Shown here piece after piece: positions 18,025 to 27,689 of a DNA stretch of 64,000 nucleotides. The notes beneath the pieces were generated by a model. That model was not told the origin of the DNA. It saw only the letters and a program-made list of their open reading frames with translations, and ran no database searches. This DNA is from Halopenitus malekzadehii (GTDB taxonomy: Archaea; Halobacteriota; Halobacteria; Halobacteriales; Haloferacaceae). Positions within the stretch are counted from its first letter, which is position 1. The number at the start of each line of letters is the position of its first letter. The position numbers were made by a program, and so were the translations under genes. Where the stretch lies: the NCBI RefSeq assembly GCF_900108505.1, contig NZ_FNWU01000003.1, positions 62,001 to 126,000 of the forward strand, written 5' to 3'.

Positions 18025-19071
18025 ATGTACGCGACGGCACCCGATCTGCTCCGCCTGGCGATCGTGCCGGTCTTCGCGTGGGCTGCGCTCCGCGATATCC
18101 GGACGCGGCGACTCCCGAACCGGCTGTGGCCCCCGGTGTATCTCTTCGGCGCGGTGCTGTTGGCGGTCGACCTCCTGATCCGCTGGCCGATCGGCGGCGT
18201 CGCCGACCGGCTGTTCCTCGTTCGGGTCGCGATCAGTCTCCTGTTCATCGCGCCGCTTGGCGTCGCGTTCTGGTACGTCGGCGGGTTCGGCGGCGCCGAC
18301 GCCAAGGCGCTCGTGGCGCTGGCGATCGTCTACCCGACGTTTCCGACGTACGTGCTCCCGATCGCGGGGATCCCGGCGCTGCCGGCGGTCGAGCCGGCGC
18401 TCGGCGTGTTCTCCCTGACGATCCTCACGAACACCGTCCTCGTCGGTGCCTGCTACCCGGTCGGACTCGGGATCTACAACGCCCTCCGCGGCCGGCGGTC
18501 TCCCGTGATGGTCCTCGCACGACCGGTCGCCATCCACCGACTGCTGGCGGTCCACGGTCGACTCTTCGAGACGCGCGGGGGCTACACCCGGAACGGGCTC
18601 GACCTCGACGCGCTCCGGATGTACCTCCGGTGGCGCGGGACGACGCTGACCGCGGTGCGTGAGGACCCCGACCGCTATCGCGACCCGGAAAGCGTGACCG
18701 AGACGTACGCGCCGACCGACGGCGCAGCCCATCTCGAACCGGTGACTGACGGTTCCGAGGGATCCGCGACTGGCGACGCCGAGAGACCCGCGGCTGACGC
18801 CGAACCGATGGACATCGAACCGCCGGACGACGGATCGGCCGACGATCCGTGGGCGGCCGCCCGGTTTCTCGAGTCGATCGAGGGAACGGCCTACGGCACC
18901 GATCCGGAAACGCTGCACGAGGGGCTCGAGACCGTCGCCGACCCCGACCGGGATCGCGTGTGGGTCTCGCCGGGAATGCCGTTCGTCGTCCCGATGTTCC
19001 TCGGGATCGTCGTCTCGCTCACCTACGGCGACGTCCTCTTTGCGGTCCTGCGGGCGATCGGGCTGGCGTGA
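18025..19071 (+). CDS. pibD: Archaeal prepilin/prearchaellin peptidase (A24 family, PibD-like)
   Basis: 348 residues. Membrane aspartic peptidase that cleaves class III signal peptides of archaellins and pilins. The two catalytic aspartates are visible: Asp24 in ALRDIRTRRLPN and Asp92 in the GGFGGADAKAL motif (the family GxGD). There are about six membrane segments, with a long hydrophilic acidic loop (about residues 175-310) before a final C-terminal helix. That insertion is large compared with bacterial prepilin peptidases. No pilin gene was seen nearby. Confidence 0.88.
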   Translation: MYATAPDLLRLAIVPVFAWAALRDIRTRRLPNRLWPPVYLFGAVLLAVDLLIRWPIGGVADRLFLVRVAISLLFIAPLGVAFWYVGGFGGADAKALVALAIVYPTFPTYVLPIAGIPALPAVEPALGVFSLTILTNTVLVGACYPVGLGIYNALRGRRSPVMVLARPVAIHRLLAVHGRLFETRGGYTRNGLDLDALRMYLRWRGTTLTAVREDPDRYRDPESVTETYAPTDGAAHLEPVTDGSEGSATGDAERPAADAEPMDIEPPDDGSADDPWAAARFLESIEGTAYGTDPETLHEGLETVADPDRDRVWVSPGMPFVVPMFLGIVVSLTYGDVLFAVLRAIGLA

Positions 19072-19122
19072 GCGGGCGGCCATCCGTGCCCATCGACGAC
19101 TCACTCTCCGGTCAAAACCGAC

Positions 19123-20064
19123 TCACTCCCCGGTCCGAATCGCGACGTCGTGTGACCGATCTCCGTCGCGCCAGTGGATCCGGAGCCGCAGCGTCGGCCC
19201 CTCCTGCTCGGCGATTTCGGGGTCGGTGACTGCGTGTTCGTAGGTGTGGGTGGCGGTCTCGCCGGCCGGAACCGACAGGCTGACCGCCGCCTCGGGCGCG
19301 TAGGCGATGCGCGGCCCGATCCGGTTGATCGCGGCGACGAAGGTCCCGTCGACGTCGCCGACGTTCTCGACGGCGATCGTCGCGGTGACGGTCTCGCCCA
19401 GCGTGATCGCGTCCGGCGCGTCGACCGAGACCGCGAAGTCGGTGGGGCCGCGCTCAAGCGCCGCCGTCGTGTCGGCAGCAAGCACGTGAGCACCGGCGGA
19501 TCCGTCACCGTCACCCTCGCCAGTTCCGTCGTCGGTTCCCCAGACGAGTCGAGCGTCGGAGGCAGCAGGGATCGGGTTCGGAACCGGGACTGCGACCCAG
19601 CCGCGCTCGGCCGGATCGGGCTCGGGCCACCCGTACGCCTCGCCGAAGTCGACGAGGGTCCCCGGCGACGGGCCGATCCCGGTCGTCGCCGGGAACGTCT
19701 CCGCCGGCGTCTCGAGCGCGAAGGAGTCAGGCGGGGACGACGTCGGGTCTTCGACGGCGACGTCGGCGACCACGTACTGCGACCCGCGGCCGCCATAGAC
19801 GCCGTAGGAGTCAGGCGAGTCCATCGCGACGAGCTCCGGACGAACGGTCAGGTCGTGCACGGTGACGCCGGTCGCGTCGGATCCGCCGGGCGTGTCGGGT
19901 CCATCCGTCGGTTTCCCGTCGTCAGTGCCGGTTGAGGTTCCGGTGACTGAGGGATCGATCCCGTTTCCGCCGCCGTCACTGAGGACGTCACCCAGACAGC
20001 CGCCGACGGAGGCGATCGCCGGGAGTGCGATCCCGACGAGCACCCGTCGTCGAGTCGGATCCAT
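19123..20064 (-). CDS. Tat-exported lipoprotein with C-terminal CARDB-like domain
   Basis: 313 residues. MDPTRRRVLVGIALPAIASVGGC is a twin-arginine signal ending in a lipobox, so Cys23 is the likely lipidated residue. A Gly/Thr/Asp-rich spacer follows. The C-terminal about 110 residues (DAITLGETVTATIAVENVGD and SLSVPAGETATHTYEHAVTD) have the beta-rich pattern of CARDB/Ig-like domains. It is probably an extracellular membrane-anchored protein; ligand and role are unknown. It converges on pibD. Confidence 0.8.
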   Translation of the reverse strand: MDPTRRRVLVGIALPAIASVGGCLGDVLSDGGGNGIDPSVTGTSTGTDDGKPTDGPDTPGGSDATGVTVHDLTVRPELVAMDSPDSYGVYGGRGSQYVVADVAVEDPTSSPPDSFALETPAETFPATTGIGPSPGTLVDFGEAYGWPEPDPAERGWVAVPVPNPIPAASDARLVWGTDDGTGEGDGDGSAGAHVLAADTTAALERGPTDFAVSVDAPDAITLGETVTATIAVENVGDVDGTFVAAINRIGPRIAYAPEAAVSLSVPAGETATHTYEHAVTDPEIAEQEGPTLRLRIHWRDGDRSHDVAIRTGE

Positions 20065-20238
20065 ACTACCAGTACGAAACCGTCTCCGAAAAGATCACGA
20101 TTGGAACAAAGGCCCGTTTGAGCCATCTCGACCGCGGATTCCGGGCGAACAGACCGAATGTCGAGCGTGATGAGTCGCCGGATCGACCTCCGGATGGGGC
20201 TGCACAACGACTACGTCGTTCGCCGCCAACGGCGTCAT

Positions 20239-20733
20239 ATGGATCCGGTCAACCAGGCGGATCTGGAGTGGACCGAACTGGACCGCGAGGACACGACGTT
20301 CCGCAGGAAGCAGCTCGGCGAGGCGGCCGGCGGCGCGGATCTCGGCTGTAGCCTCTACGAGCTTCCGGCCGCGGGACGGTCGTGGCCATACCACTACCAC
20401 ACCGCGAACGAGGAGGCGATATACGTGCTCGCGGGAGCCGGAACGCTGCGTCTCGGCGAGGAGACGCATTCGATCGAGGCGGGCGATTACGTCGCCCTCC
20501 CGGCCGACGCGTCCGGCGGCCATCGCGTGGTCAACGACGGCGACGATCCCCTTCGATATCTGGTCGTGTCGACGATGCGAGAGCCGGACGTGACGGTGTA
20601 TCCGGACCGGGACCGGGTCGGCGTGTTCGTGGGATCGCCGCCGGGCGGACGCGACGGACGATCGCTGCACGGATACTACCCGATCGACGGTGACGTCGAC
20701 TACTGGGAGGACACGACATCCGATGGCGAGTGA
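20239..20733 (+). CDS. Cupin-domain protein
   Basis: 164 residues from ATG 20239. A single cupin barrel is visible. Motif 1 is [20 protein letters not shown] (His-x-His plus Glu as metal ligands) and motif 2 is [20 protein letters not shown] (a final His). The family includes mannose-6-phosphate isomerase-like and dioxygenase-like proteins; the reaction is not predictable. The frame is open upstream to 20158, but [11 protein letters not shown] is the first family-like start. hisI follows 46 bp downstream in the same direction. Confidence 0.8.
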   Translation: MDPVNQADLEWTELDREDTTFRRKQLGEAAGGADLGCSLYELPAAGRSWPYHYHTANEEAIYVLAGAGTLRLGEETHSIEAGDYVALPADASGGHRVVNDGDDPLRYLVVSTMREPDVTVYPDRDRVGVFVGSPPGGRDGRSLHGYYPIDGDVDYWEDTTSDGE

Positions 20734-20779
20734 GCGAGCCCCCAAAAGGCCTATTCGACCGCTCCGCCTCGATCGGAGT

Positions 20780-21208
20780 ATGAGTGAGGCCGCAGACCGA
20801 GACACGGAGGCCGCGGACGGCAGCGACCGAGAATCCGGAGGCCCTGACGCGATGATCGACGTCGACTTCGGCGAGGACGGGCTCGTCCCCGCGATCGCCC
20901 AGGACGTCGACTCCGGCGAGGTGTTGATGCTCGCGTACGTCACCGAGGAGGCACTCGACCGGACGCTCGAGACGGGCGAGGCGCACTACTACTCCCGGTC
21001 CCGCGAGGAACTGTGGCACAAAGGCGGGACCTCCGGACACACCCAGGACATCGCCGAGGTTCGCGTCGACTGTGACGCCGACACGCTCCTGTATCTCGTC
21101 GACCAGACGGGCGGCGCCTGCCACACCGGCCATCGATCGTGTTTCCACCGGACGGTCGAGGGCGAGCACGTCGGCGAGCGCGTCTTCGATCCCGACGAGG
21201 TGTACTGA
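20780..21208 (+). CDS. hisI: Phosphoribosyl-AMP cyclohydrolase HisI
   Basis: 142 residues. It catalyses the third step of histidine biosynthesis, opening the adenine ring of PR-AMP. Conserved blocks: [32 protein letters not shown] and the zinc site [12 protein letters not shown] then [13 protein letters not shown]. It is the stand-alone HisI form (no HisE fusion). An acidic N-terminal extension of about 30 residues precedes the domain. A CCTATTCG box about 28 bp upstream of 20780 suggests its own promoter. Confidence 0.95.
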   Translation: MSEAADRDTEAADGSDRESGGPDAMIDVDFGEDGLVPAIAQDVDSGEVLMLAYVTEEALDRTLETGEAHYYSRSREELWHKGGTSGHTQDIAEVRVDCDADTLLYLVDQTGGACHTGHRSCFHRTVEGEHVGERVFDPDEVY

Positions 21209-21251
21209 CGATGGTCGCCGTCGCGACGCCGAAACCACGGGGGACGATGGC

Positions 21252-22397
21252 GTGAACGACGCCGTCACGAACGTCGAGCCGGTTGCGGCGGCCGCGACGG
21301 CGGCCGCGGAACTGCGCGAACGATACGACGAACGCCGCTCGATCGAGTCGCGGATCGACGAGGTGGGTCGCGACCGCGTCGAGGCCGCCGCGGACGCATA
21401 TCGACGGGCCGTCCGGGTGCTCGACCGGTACGAGGAGGACGCGACCGGCACCGGCGATTTCGGCTCCTACGTCCGCTTCGAGGGCGAGTTCGAGGCGGCC
21501 ACCGACGTCGACGACGACGTGCCTGCGGGCGAGGCGTTCGCAGCCGCGAACGAGGCAGTCGACAAGCGGCGTCTCTCTGAGTCCGACTTTGACGCCGCCC
21601 GGGAGGCGCTCGAACCGGCCGGCGAGTACGTCTCGCTGCTCGAGGAGCGCGACGAGGCGGTCGACGAATATCGGCGGGCAAGACACGACGCCAGCGAGGC
21701 TCGCGACCAACTGGCCGATCACCTGGCGGACCGCGAGGCGGTCGCGGACCGGGACCACGTCGACCTCGACGCGCCGGTCGACCGCATCCGCGAGCCGGTC
21801 GAGCGCTACAACGAGGCCATCCAGGACGACTTCGAGGAGTTCCTGAAAACCGAAAGCACGCGCGAGGTCTTCGCCCTGCTCGAGACGGCCGACCGCTATC
21901 CGCTCGTCGAGATCGACCAACCGCCCCGGGATCTTCGGGAGTACGCCGCCGACCACGCCGCCGGCGAGGAGCCGCTGCCGACGCTGCTCGAGTACGCCGA
22001 CTACTCGCAGTCGAAACTGGACCACTACGTCGACGACCCCGGCGCACTCCGGACCGCGGTGGCGGTCCACCGGACCTGGATCGACCGCCTCGACGGCGAA
22101 CCGTTCACGCTCGCGTGGCCGCCGGCGCCGGCCGAAGAGCTCCGCTACCGGATCAAGGAACTGACCCCGCTCGCTTCGCGGTTCGCGGACGAGGAGACGG
22201 TCGCGCTCCTGCGCACGGTCCGCGACCGGACGCGCGAGGACGACTACGAGCGAACACGCGAGGCGGCAGTGACGCGGGCCGAACTCGACGAAATCGACAG
22301 GGAGATGCTCGCCTCGGGCGAGATCCACGATCGGGTTGCGGCCGCCCGCGACGTGCTCGATCTGATCGAGACGGTGCTCGCGGAGACCGCAGAGTAG
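21252..22397 (+). CDS. Conserved haloarchaeal coiled-coil protein
   Basis: 381 residues from GTG 21252. It is almost entirely helical with heptad-like charged segments (ERYDERRSIESRIDEVGRDR, AVDEYRRARHDASEARDQLA and DEIDREMLASGEIHDRVAAA). There is no signal, membrane segment, nucleotide-binding motif or cysteine. It is a cytoplasmic structural or scaffold-type protein by appearance; function unknown. It follows hisI by 43 bp in the same direction and may be cotranscribed. Confidence 0.75.
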   Translation: MNDAVTNVEPVAAAATAAAELRERYDERRSIESRIDEVGRDRVEAAADAYRRAVRVLDRYEEDATGTGDFGSYVRFEGEFEAATDVDDDVPAGEAFAAANEAVDKRRLSESDFDAAREALEPAGEYVSLLEERDEAVDEYRRARHDASEARDQLADHLADREAVADRDHVDLDAPVDRIREPVERYNEAIQDDFEEFLKTESTREVFALLETADRYPLVEIDQPPRDLREYAADHAAGEEPLPTLLEYADYSQSKLDHYVDDPGALRTAVAVHRTWIDRLDGEPFTLAWPPAPAEELRYRIKELTPLASRFADEETVALLRTVRDRTREDDYERTREAAVTRAELDEIDREMLASGEIHDRVAAARDVLDLIETVLAETAE

Positions 22398-22430
22398 GAC
22401 GTCGAAACGAGGAGTGAATGGCCGGAGTCG

Positions 22431-23789
22431 TTACCGTGCGTCCTCGAGCGCCGCAAGCACCCCGTCCGCAAGTTCCTCGGCGCGGTCGGCTGACCGGGCC
22501 TCGGCGTAGACGCGGACCTTCGGCTCGGTCCCCGAGGGGCGGACCAGGACCCAGGCGTCGCCGTAATCGAGCCGGTAGCCGTCCGTGGTGTTCGGCTCGG
22601 CAGCCGCCTCGCGGACGTACGCTTCGGCGGCACCCAACAGGCGATCGAGTTCGGCGTCGGAGTCGTAGGAGACGTTGTGGCGGACGTTGACGTAGTCGGC
22701 GTAGGGGACGACGACCTCGCTGGCGGGGCGGCCGTCCGCGAGCAGTTCGAGGAACCGCGCCGCGATGTAGGCGCCGTCCCGCGAGAGCCGATACTCCGGG
22801 AAGAAGACGCCGCCGTTGCCCTCGCCGGCGATCGGGACCCGTTTCCCGGCTGCTTGGAGCTCTCGGACCCGAGTGATGATGTTCGTCGCACCGATGGGCG
22901 TCAACTCGAGGTCGGCGCCGACGTCCTCGCACACGTCGACGAGCCGCTGAGAGACGTTGACCGCCGAGACCGCAGCGTCACCCGCCGAGAGAGCATCGGC
23001 AGCCAGCGCCGCGAGCGAGGCGTCGCCCTCGATGTACGCACCGGTCTCGTCGACGAAGACGGCCCGATCCGCGTCGCCGTCGTGCGCGATCCCGAGATCG
23101 GCGTCGCTCGAGCGGACGAGCCGCTGGAGATCCCCGAGATGTTCCGGAACCGGTTCCGGGAGCCGTCCGGGAAACCGGCCGTCCGGCTGGGCGTTCACGG
23201 TGCGGACCGAACAGCCGAGACGACGGTAGATCGCCGGATTGGTCAGCGATCCGGCCCCGTGGCCCGGGTCGACGGCGACGGTGAGGTCGGCATCGGCGAT
23301 GGCCGCCCGGTCGACGGCATCGACGACGGACTCGACGTAGGCATCGTTCACGCCGTCGATGTGGGTCGTTTGGCCGGCGCCCCGCCAGTCAGCCTCATCG
23401 AACTCCTCGCCGAGAACGTGGTTCTCGACGCGCTCAAGGGCGTCGACCTGAAGTTCGACGCCGTCATCCCCGACCAGCTTGATGCCGTTGAACTCCGGCG
23501 GGTTGTGGGAGGCGGTCACGAGGACGCACGGAGTCTCCCGGACCGCACAGTACCGGCCGACTGCGGGCGTCGGGACCTCGCCGAGCCGGTCGACGTCACA
23601 GCCGACCGCCGCGATCCCGGCCGCGGCGGCGTTACAGAGCAACTCGCCGGTCGTCCGGGTGTCCCGTGCGACCGCGACGCGGTCGGTCTCCCACACCGTG
23701 CCCGCCGCCTTCGCCACCCGCAGCGCAAACTCCGGCGACAGGTCGGCGATCGCGACCCCGCGCGTCCCGCTCGAGCCGAACAGCTTCAT
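22431..23789 (-). CDS. glmM: Phosphohexomutase, GlmM-like phosphoglucosamine mutase
   Basis: 452 residues of the alpha-D-phosphohexomutase family. The N-terminus MKLFGSSGTRGVA begins domain 1. The phosphoserine loop is VTASHNPPEFNGIK. The metal loop is IAHDGDADRAVFVDE, the sugar-binding loop GEGNGGVFFPEYRLSRDG and the phosphate-binding loop VRPSGTEPKVRVYAEA. The GEGNGG sugar loop and the FGSSGTRG start favour phosphoglucosamine or phosphoglucose mutase over phosphomannomutase. The role would be UDP-GlcNAc supply for S-layer glycans. It converges with the coiled-coil gene. Confidence 0.9.
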   Translation of the reverse strand: MKLFGSSGTRGVAIADLSPEFALRVAKAAGTVWETDRVAVARDTRTTGELLCNAAAAGIAAVGCDVDRLGEVPTPAVGRYCAVRETPCVLVTASHNPPEFNGIKLVGDDGVELQVDALERVENHVLGEEFDEADWRGAGQTTHIDGVNDAYVESVVDAVDRAAIADADLTVAVDPGHGAGSLTNPAIYRRLGCSVRTVNAQPDGRFPGRLPEPVPEHLGDLQRLVRSSDADLGIAHDGDADRAVFVDETGAYIEGDASLAALAADALSAGDAAVSAVNVSQRLVDVCEDVGADLELTPIGATNIITRVRELQAAGKRVPIAGEGNGGVFFPEYRLSRDGAYIAARFLELLADGRPASEVVVPYADYVNVRHNVSYDSDAELDRLLGAAEAYVREAAAEPNTTDGYRLDYGDAWVLVRPSGTEPKVRVYAEARSADRAEELADGVLAALEDAR

Positions 23790-23821
23790 ACCGGGTGCAC
23801 GGACGCACCGGGGAAAGCGAT

Positions 23822-23865
23822 TCCGAAGCCACCCCACTCGAGGTCCGAAGCCACCCCACTCGAGG
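23822..23865. repeat. 22-bp direct tandem repeat, two copies
   Basis: The 22-bp unit beginning tccgaagccaccccactcg occurs twice back to back at 23822-23843 and 23844-23865. It lies between the divergent glmM and lipoprotein genes, 33 bp upstream of the glmM start codon, so it could affect promoter spacing. There is no other evidence of function. Confidence 0.85.
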
Positions 23866-23921
23866 GGATAGACGATGGCGATGTCGGGACGTTCATACGA
23901 CCGCGGCGGCTACGCGAACGT

Positions 23922-24521
23922 ATGACGCTGTCACGACGGGCGTTGCTCTCGAGCGTCGGGACCGCCGGGACCATCGCGGTTGCTGGCTGTCTCGACTTCG
24001 CCGCCGGAGAGGGGCCACAGGGACCGTCGGGGGAGATCGACGAGTTGTCGTGTGACGACGACTCCTTCCGGCGACTCGACCAGCGGTTTCCCGAGGACGG
24101 GGCGAGCTACGTCTCGGCATACACCGCCGACGACGTCCGGTTCGAGCTCGCGCTCCAGGGGGCCGAGAAGACCTACGGCAGCGATCTCAGAGTGGTGCTC
24201 CGCTGTCTCGATCAGGACGTCGACGCCGAGATCGCAAGCGACGAACACATCGCGGTGCAGCGGCGAACGGCGTCCGGGTGGCAGGACGTCCGTGGAACAC
24301 CCGACGGCAGCGAGGTGACGTATCCGGAGACGACGAAGGTCGTCAACTCCGGCGGGGGATACACGTGGTCGCTTACGCTTCGGGAGGAGGCGGTCGCGGA
24401 CACGCTGTCGACCGCCGATCTCAAAGTCTGTCCCGCTCTCGGCGCCGGAACGCACCGATTCGTCTACTGGGGACTTCCCGGTGACGTCGCCATCGGCAGG
24501 CAGTTCGAGATCATCGGCTAG
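23922..24521 (+). CDS. Tat-exported lipoprotein of unknown function
   Basis: 199 residues. MTLSRRALLSSVGTAGTIAV then AGC is a twin-arginine signal with a lipobox cysteine at residue 23. The mature part is about 175 residues, beta-rich, with conserved cysteines in ELSCDDDS, LRCLDQ and LKVCPAL. No enzyme motif was seen. It is probably anchored to the outer face of the membrane. The stop is 48 bp from the convergent lipA stop. Confidence 0.8.
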   Translation: MTLSRRALLSSVGTAGTIAVAGCLDFAAGEGPQGPSGEIDELSCDDDSFRRLDQRFPEDGASYVSAYTADDVRFELALQGAEKTYGSDLRVVLRCLDQDVDAEIASDEHIAVQRRTASGWQDVRGTPDGSEVTYPETTKVVNSGGGYTWSLTLREEAVADTLSTADLKVCPALGAGTHRFVYWGLPGDVAIGRQFEIIG

Positions 24522-24569
24522 TCAGCGGTTCGATCGTCGAAGTCGACGGTTCGATCGCCACGACCGGCG

Positions 24570-25508
24570 TCAGGAACCGCCGACCGCACGAGCACGCTGA
24601 CGGGCCGCCTCGATCGAGGTGCCCTCACGAAGGAGTGCGTCGACGAACAGCTCGCCGGCCTTGTAGGAGGACCGGACCATCGGCCCCGACGCGCAGTACA
24701 GGAAGCCGAACTCTTCCTCGGCAACCCGTCGCCACGTCTCGAAGACGTCGGGATGGACGTACTCGAAGACGTCGAGATGTGACCGGGAGGGCTGGAGGTA
24801 CTGCCCGAAGGTAACGATGTCGACGTCGATCTCGCGGAGATCCGACAGCGTCCGGTAGACCTCGTGGTCGTACTCGCCGACGCCGAGCATCAGGCTCGTC
24901 TTGGTGTGGATGTCCGAGGCTCGGTTCACGCGATCGAGCACCGACAGCGACTGTTCATAGCCCGCGCGGCGGTCACGTACCGGCCACTGGAGCCGTTCGA
25001 CCGTCTCGACGTTGTGGGCGATCACGTCGGGATCCGCATCGATGATCCGGTCGATCGCGTCGGGGTCGCCCCCGAAATCGGGGATCAACACCTCGACGAG
25101 AATTTCGGGATCGCGGTCGTTGATCGCCCGGATCGTCTCCGCGAAGTGTGCCGATCCGCCGTCGGCGAGGTCGTCGCGATCGACGGACGTCAACACGACG
25201 TACTCGAGCCCGATCTCGGCGACTGCGTCGGCGACGTTCTCGGGCTCGGTGGGGTCGAGCGGCTCCATCCCACCCGTTTCGACGTCACAGAAGTTGCACC
25301 CGCGCGAGCAGCGATCCCCCATCAGCATAAACGTCGCCGTTCCGGGCCCGTCGCGGCCGGACCAACACTCGCCGAGATTCGGACAGTTGGCCTCCTCACA
25401 GACCGTATTAAGGTTCCGGTCGCGGAGGGTGGATTTGATCTCGGTGAACCGCGTGCCGGCCGGTGGCTGCGTCTTGAGCCAGTTCGGTTTCCGCCGCCTC
25501 GATGCCAT
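24570..25508 (-). CDS. lipA: Lipoyl synthase LipA
   Basis: 312 residues. Radical-SAM enzyme inserting two sulfurs into octanoyl groups on lipoyl domains. The auxiliary cluster site is CEEANCPNLGEC and the SAM cluster site CSRGCNFCDV. The C-terminal RSSYKAGE motif supplies the serine ligand. Conserved VLTSVDRDDLADGGSAHFAE is also present. ATG 25508 (MASRRRKPNWLK) is preferred; ATGs at 25517 and 25526 would add only a few residues. An AT-rich CGTTTTTGCC box lies about 28 bp upstream. Lipoate attachment genes are not in the window. Confidence 0.95.
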   Translation of the reverse strand: MASRRRKPNWLKTQPPAGTRFTEIKSTLRDRNLNTVCEEANCPNLGECWSGRDGPGTATFMLMGDRCSRGCNFCDVETGGMEPLDPTEPENVADAVAEIGLEYVVLTSVDRDDLADGGSAHFAETIRAINDRDPEILVEVLIPDFGGDPDAIDRIIDADPDVIAHNVETVERLQWPVRDRRAGYEQSLSVLDRVNRASDIHTKTSLMLGVGEYDHEVYRTLSDLREIDVDIVTFGQYLQPSRSHLDVFEYVHPDVFETWRRVAEEEFGFLYCASGPMVRSSYKAGELFVDALLREGTSIEAARQRARAVGGS

Positions 25509-25621
25509 ACCGGTCATTGGACGCAAGCCGGCAAAAACGTGGGGATCGATCCGTCCAGGGCGGTCGGTTCGCGGCGTTTGGGTTCGGCACGCTTTAGCAT
25601 CTTCACCGAGTATATGCGTGT

Positions 25622-26494
25622 ATGGAGTGGAGCACCGACTGGGGCCTCAGGGGCAGAATGGCGTTCACGATGTTCCTGCTGTTCGCCCTCTATCTGGCGT
25701 TCGTTGGGGTCCTCGTGTCCGTATTCAACGCGGGAATCTTCGTCACCCTCCTGCTACTTGGCGGCTTCTCGCTTGCACAGTACTTTTTCAGCGACAAACT
25801 CGCCCTCCGAAGTATGGGCGCCCGAACGGTGGAGCCCGACGAGGCGCCGGAGCTACATCGGTCGATCGAGCGACTGAGCCAGCAGGCGGACCTCCCGAAG
25901 CCGACGGTGGCGATCGCCGACACCCAAGTTCCGAACGCGTTCGCGACCGGGCGCAACCAGCAGAACGCGACGGTCTGTGTCACGACGGGACTGTTGAACA
26001 CCCTCGATCAGGACGAACTCGACGGCGTGCTCGCCCACGAGCTCGCACACGTCAAGAACCGCGACGTGATGGTGATGACCATCGCATCGTTCCTCTCGAC
26101 CATCGCGTTCTTCATCGTCCGGTGGGGCTGGCTGTTCGCCGGTAACGACCGAAACGCCCCGCCCGTGTGGGTCGCGATCGTGGTGTCCCTGCTCGTCTGG
26201 GTCGTCTCCTTCCTGCTCATCCGCGCGCTCTCGCGGTACCGGGAGTTCGCGGCGGACCGCGGCGCGGCCAGCATCACCGGGAATCCGAGCGCGCTCGCGT
26301 CAGCGCTGCAGCGGATCAACGGGCGGATGGATCGAGTCCCCAGCGAGGACCTCCGGCAGGAGGCGGAGATGAACGCGTTCTTCATCATCCCGATCCGGTC
26401 GGGGCTCATCGGGAAGCTCGCCAGCACGCACCCGCCGATGGAGCGACGTGTCGAGCGGCTCCGCGAGCTCGAGCGCGAGCTGGAAACCGCGTGA
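25622..26494 (+). CDS. htpX: Membrane zinc metalloprotease HtpX
   Basis: 290 residues. M48 peptidase. The active site is HELAHVKNRD (HExxH) with the downstream glutamate in SRYREFAADRGA. There are two N-terminal hydrophobic helices (MAFTMFLLFALYLAFVGVL) and two more between the HExxH and the EFAAD motif. It degrades damaged membrane proteins. It is followed 41 bp later by PspAB, an HtpX partner in haloarchaea and actinobacteria. A CTTTAGC box lies about 28 bp before the start. Confidence 0.94.
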   Translation: MEWSTDWGLRGRMAFTMFLLFALYLAFVGVLVSVFNAGIFVTLLLLGGFSLAQYFFSDKLALRSMGARTVEPDEAPELHRSIERLSQQADLPKPTVAIADTQVPNAFATGRNQQNATVCVTTGLLNTLDQDELDGVLAHELAHVKNRDVMVMTIASFLSTIAFFIVRWGWLFAGNDRNAPPVWVAIVVSLLVWVVSFLLIRALSRYREFAADRGAASITGNPSALASALQRINGRMDRVPSEDLRQEAEMNAFFIIPIRSGLIGKLASTHPPMERRVERLRELERELETA

Positions 26495-26535
26495 GAAAGG
26501 CCCTAATCCCTCCGGGCCCTACGCCGGGACAGTAG

Positions 26536-27141
26536 ATGGGACTCTTCGAGACGATCCGGTCCGTGTTCGGCACGAACGCGGAGTCGGACGCCACGCGTGC
26601 CGCCGATCCCGAGGACCTGTTCGGGATGTCGACGGCCTATATGACGATGGAGGCTGACCTCGGGTACGACCACGTCGGGGAGGCAGCGCTGTGTTTCTCC
26701 GGCGTCGACTCGACGGCGTTCGCCGACGCCGTCGACGACGTGGAGGCCATCCTCGACGCCGGCGAGGCGGAGACGGGGACCGGCTTCCACCAGCACGAGG
26801 ACGACCACGGCTATCGCTGGTTCGTCCTCGAGGATGACGATCCGGAGGACCTCGTGACGAGCGTCCACTTCGCGGCCGACACGTTCGTGGAGGCGGGATT
26901 CGGGTCGCGACTGCTTGCGGCCGTGTTCGGCTTCGAGACGGCTGATCGACGTGCGTACTGGATCTACTCCTTCCGCCGAGGGGCGTATTACCCGTTCGTC
27001 CCGACCGGATCCAGCGAGCGTGACGAGCGCGTCGAGTTCAAGCTTCGGTCGGTGCTCGAGTCCGAACTCGACGTCGAGGACGACGAGTCCTACTGGTACC
27101 CACTGTGGCCGGACGCGTCCGGCGATCATCCCTGGGAGTGA
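26536..27141 (+). CDS. pspAB: PspA-associated protein PspAB
   Basis: 201 residues. The acidic protein begins MGLFETIRSVFGTNAESDAT and contains DLFGMSTAYMTMEADLGYD and YWIYSFRRGAYYPFVPTG. I recognise these as conserved in haloarchaeal PspAB proteins encoded beside HtpX. There is no membrane segment or catalytic motif. The family is linked to envelope stress through phage-shock-type systems. Its place directly after htpX on the same strand supports the call; the mechanism is not known. Confidence 0.75.
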   Translation: MGLFETIRSVFGTNAESDATRAADPEDLFGMSTAYMTMEADLGYDHVGEAALCFSGVDSTAFADAVDDVEAILDAGEAETGTGFHQHEDDHGYRWFVLEDDDPEDLVTSVHFAADTFVEAGFGSRLLAAVFGFETADRRAYWIYSFRRGAYYPFVPTGSSERDERVEFKLRSVLESELDVEDDESYWYPLWPDASGDHPWE

Positions 27142-27146
27142 CCCGG

Positions 27147-27689
27147 ATGGGCGAACCAACCGAGAGCCCTGCTGAAGCCGGGACGGCGGAGGACGGCGCA
27201 ACCGACGATGACGGGATCGGTCGACGGGGAGACTCGCCTCGGGACGACACCCGGTATGGCGGTCGAGACCGCTCCCCGAAGCCGGTGCTTCGATCGATCG
27301 CGGTCCAAGCGGCGGTCCTCTCGGCGGCGGCGCATATCCTCTGGGCGTGGCCGCGTTTCGGTACGGACACCGACCCGCGCCCCGCCACGTTCCTCCTGGC
27401 GGCGGCGTTCACCGTGCTTATCGCGGTTGCGACGGTTCGAGGCGGAGAGTACCGCCGGCTGTATGCCCTCGGTGCCGGGACGCTGGCGGCGTTTCTCGTC
27501 GGCTTCCTCCTGTGGCATCGGACGGCCCCGATCGAGGCGCTGGTCGGCGACCCGTACGCGCTCGTCGGGAAGGCTGCTGAGGGCGTCGGCGTCATCGCGT
27601 TCGTCGCGCTGTACCGACTTGCACCGCCGACGGCGGTCGCGCTTGAGCGTCTCCGAGAAGATGCTGAGCGGACAGGACCGGAGGAATGA
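27147..27689 (+). CDS. Haloarchaeal integral membrane protein, unknown function
   Basis: 180 residues from ATG 27147, 5 bp after the pspAB stop. A polar acidic N-terminal tail of about 45 residues precedes four probable membrane helices (SIAVQAAVLSAAAHILWAW, FLLAAAFTVLIAVATV, YALGAGTLAAFLVGFLLW, VGVIAFVALYRL). No transport or enzyme motif. The tight spacing with pspAB and the 4-bp overlap with the next gene mean the four genes from htpX are probably one transcript. Confidence 0.72.
   Translation: MGEPTESPAEAGTAEDGATDDDGIGRRGDSPRDDTRYGGRDRSPKPVLRSIAVQAAVLSAAAHILWAWPRFGTDTDPRPATFLLAAAFTVLIAVATVRGGEYRRLYALGAGTLAAFLVGFLLWHRTAPIEALVGDPYALVGKAAEGVGVIAFVALYRLAPPTAVALERLREDAERTGPEE

Noticed and set aside
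17878-19104. Upstream extension of the FNT gene frame antisense to pibD
   Set aside because: It lies antisense to a convincing membrane-peptidase gene and is a typical shadow frame.
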